In this document: piece after piece, positions 5,460 to 6,937 of the stretch
Layout of the letters: the number at the start of each line of letters is the position of its first letter
Numbering within the stretch: position 1 is the stretch's first letter
DNA from: Chloroflexota bacterium
Lineage (GTDB): Bacteria; Chloroflexota; Ktedonobacteria; Ktedonobacterales; Ktedonobacteraceae
Length of the DNA: 6,937 nt
NCBI GenBank assembly: GCA_021828635.1
Contig: JAJZEJ010000711.1
Location: 1-6,937, forward strand
Direction of reading: 5' to 3'
Position numbers and translations under genes: made by a program
The notes under the pieces: generated by a model
The model's database searches: none
Told to the model about the DNA's origin: nothing
What the model saw: only the letters and a program-made list of their open reading frames with translations

Positions 5460-5526
5460 AACACTCCATCCCTACAAAGCAGGGCGACCGCAAAGGTCCG
5501 TCCCTGCTTTGTAGGGATAGAGTGTT
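5460..5526. terminator. Long palindromic repeat acting as a likely convergent terminator
   Basis: Positions 5460-5484 pair with 5502-5526: 25 positions with one C-A mismatch (5467/5519). A 17-nt loop contains a further GACC/GGTC mini-stem. It starts just after the acidic-protein stop and ends 18 nt before the gdhA stop on the other strand, so it can terminate both. On the - strand TTTTAG follows the stem; on the + strand no T-run follows. The long, GC-balanced stem with CCCTACAAAGCAGGG arms resembles a dispersed REP/MITE-like palindrome more than a simple terminator. Confidence 0.75.
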
Positions 5527-5544
5527 CTACGGATAATACTATTG

Positions 5545-6810
5545 TTATGGGTAGATGCCGCGAATTTGCGTTGCTTCAGCGACCCGCGAGATCGCCAGCA
5601 TATTCGCTGCCAATCGCATATCGCAATGGTACTGCTCAGCCTTCTCAGCAACCGCCGCAAAAGCGTGGTTGATAATCACCTCTAGCCGTTGCGTAATCTC
5701 CTCAACGCCCCAGAAGAAGCTTTGTATGTCCTGCACCCATTCAAAGTAGCTCACCGTCACCCCACCAGCATTGGCCAGAATATCAGGAACGACGATACAG
5801 CCACGTTTGTAGAGAATGGCGTCAGCCTCCGGCGTGGTGGGACCATTGGCCGCCTCGGAGACAATACGGGCCTGCACACGCTCCGCGTTAGCCGCCGTAA
5901 TCACGCCCTCCGTCGCCGCCGGAACAAGAATATCGCACGGCACCTCTAACACATCCTGCACACGTACACTCATGGCTCCAGGGAAACCGACCACGGTGCC
6001 GCGCTCTTGCTTGTGACGCATCACCGCAGCCGGATCAAGGCCAGATTCATTATAGATGCCACCACGAGTGTCGCTGACAGCCACGACTTTACAACCTTCA
6101 TTGTGGAAGAGGCGTGCCGCTACCGCACCAGCATTGCCAAAGCCCTGAATGCTTACACGAGCGCCTTTGAGCGACATATCAAGCTGTTTGGCGGCCTGCC
6201 GTGTAACAAATAGCACCCCTGTTGCGGTAGCATCGGCACGCCCTTCACTACCACCAATCGAGAGTGGCTTGCCCGTGACAACCGCCGGAATGGAAAACCC
6301 TTCATGCATCGAAAAGGTATCCATAATCCAGGCCATCACTTGGGGGTTGGTATTGATATCTGGTGCGGGAATATCACTATGGGGGCCGATTACAATGGAT
6401 ATCTCAGTCGCGTAGCGACGGGTCATACGCTCTAGTTCGGCGGGTGTCATGCTCTTAGGATCACAGATAACACCGCCTTTAGCTCCGCCATAGGGGATAC
6501 CGACAACCGCGCACTTCCACGTCATCCACATTGCCAGCGCCTTCACCTCGTCTAACGAGACTTCTGGGCTATAGCGAATACCGCCTTTGGCTGGCCCCCG
6601 ATTCACATTATGTTGGACACGGTAGCCGGTGAATGTTTTGATACGCCCGTTATCTAGGCGTACCGGAAAATGCACGATCAGCTCCCGCTTGGGCTGGCAC
6701 AGAATCTCGCGCATATCTTCCGAGATGCCCAGCCGTTCGGCGGCCAGCTCGAATTGCTGAACCGCCATCTGATAGGGGTTAATCGCCGCAGATTTCACAT
6801 CATTGTGCAT
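5545..6810 (-). CDS. gdhA: Glutamate dehydrogenase (Glu/Leu/Phe/Val dehydrogenase family)
   Basis: Catalyses the reversible, NAD(P)-dependent deamination of glutamate to 2-oxoglutarate and ammonium, in the cytoplasm, linking carbon and nitrogen metabolism. The 421-aa length matches hexameric GDHs. The N-terminal substrate domain has GPAKGGIRY (72-80; Lys75), MTWK (96-99), PYGGAKGG (106-113; catalytic Lys111) and PAPDINT (148-154; catalytic Asp151). The Rossmann domain has GFGNAG (223-228), and an Asp at 247 after strand VVAVSD may favour NAD, though this does not settle the cofactor. The late motif NAGGVTVSYFEW (347-358) is typical of the family; a valine/leucine dehydrogenase is less likely given the length and motifs. 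ATG 6810 is preceded by AAAAGGAGAGG (+ strand 6817-6827). A partial gene ends 45 nt upstream, suggesting an operon. It looks intact and chromosomal. Confidence 0.95.
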   Translation of the reverse strand: MHNDVKSAAINPYQMAVQQFELAAERLGISEDMREILCQPKRELIVHFPVRLDNGRIKTFTGYRVQHNVNRGPAKGGIRYSPEVSLDEVKALAMWMTWKCAVVGIPYGGAKGGVICDPKSMTPAELERMTRRYATEISIVIGPHSDIPAPDINTNPQVMAWIMDTFSMHEGFSIPAVVTGKPLSIGGSEGRADATATGVLFVTRQAAKQLDMSLKGARVSIQGFGNAGAVAARLFHNEGCKVVAVSDTRGGIYNESGLDPAAVMRHKQERGTVVGFPGAMSVRVQDVLEVPCDILVPAATEGVITAANAERVQARIVSEAANGPTTPEADAILYKRGCIVVPDILANAGGVTVSYFEWVQDIQSFFWGVEEITQRLEVIINHAFAAVAEKAEQYHCDMRLAANMLAISRVAEATQIRGIYP

Positions 6811-6855
6811 TATCTGCCTCTCCTTTTCATAGGATATTGCGTAAACCTTCGCTGG

Positions 6856-6936
6856 CTACGCCTCATCCAGTTTTTGTCGTAAAAGATTTTGTACAATATC
6901 AGCTCTGGCCTGTCCACGGGTTCGTTTCATGACCTG
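6856..6936 (-). CDS. C-terminal end of an unidentified gene upstream of gdhA
   Basis: On the - strand a frame is open from the window edge to a TAG at 6856-6858. It reads QV, then MKRTRGQARADIVQNLLRQK, then LDEA and stop. The segment is basic and helical. It may be the tail of a longer protein or a tiny protein starting at ATG 6928-6930. The stop lies 45 nt before the gdhA start with no terminator between, so co-transcription is likely. No family is recognised from 26 residues. Confidence 0.4.
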   Translation of the reverse strand, partial: QVMKRTRGQARADIVQNLLRQKLDEA

Positions 6937-6937
6937 C

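Noticed and set aside
1..6937. CRISPR array
   Set aside because: The only strong direct repeat has two copies 121 nt apart and lies in overlapping small ORFs; there is no regular repeat-spacer pattern.

Overview
The window looks like the right-hand part of an integrated mobile element next to ordinary chromosomal genes. The bacterium is probably from Chloroflexota, class Ktedonobacteria. That placement is an inference from protein style, from the conserved N-terminus of the acidic protein at 4908 and from the palindromic repeat at 5460-5526; no rRNA or marker gene is present to prove it.

Element part (about 1-4600, all on the + strand). The window opens inside a protein of the tRNA-guanine transglycosylase/DpdA superfamily, which inserts 7-deazaguanine bases into nucleic acid. 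A 22-codon mini-ORF and a very strong ribosome binding site follow. They lead into a 661-residue AAA+/superfamily-3-type ATPase of the primase-helicase kind used for replication by integrative elements and phages. Its stop codon overlaps the start of the first of two small ORFs (46 and 35 aa), whose N-terminal parts come from a 27-nt codon-phased direct repeat. The second small ORF overlaps the start of a 73-aa helix-turn-helix protein of the excisionase/MerR-like type. The repeat also carries a dyad that could be this protein's operator. A complete tyrosine recombinase closes the module. The order replication ATPase, excisionase-like protein, integrase is that of an integrative and conjugative, or mobilizable, element or a prophage. 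Short direct repeats just after the integrase stop are candidate integrase-binding or attachment sequences.

Junction (4576-4907). This 332-base stretch has no convincing gene. It holds the direct repeats, a near-consensus sigma-70 promoter (17-bp spacer) and two palindromes. The promoter faces an acidic protein with a basic tail, which has no function I can name.

Chromosomal part (about 4900-6937). The acidic protein gene and a glutamate dehydrogenase gene (gdhA, - strand) converge on a 25-bp-stem hairpin, which can serve as a terminator and looks like a dispersed palindromic repeat. The C-terminal end of another - strand gene lies just upstream of gdhA, probably in the same transcript.

The most unusual parts are the DpdA-like gene on the element, pointing to possible DNA base modification, and the chain of overlapping tiny ORFs built on a codon-phased repeat between the ATPase and the helix-turn-helix gene.
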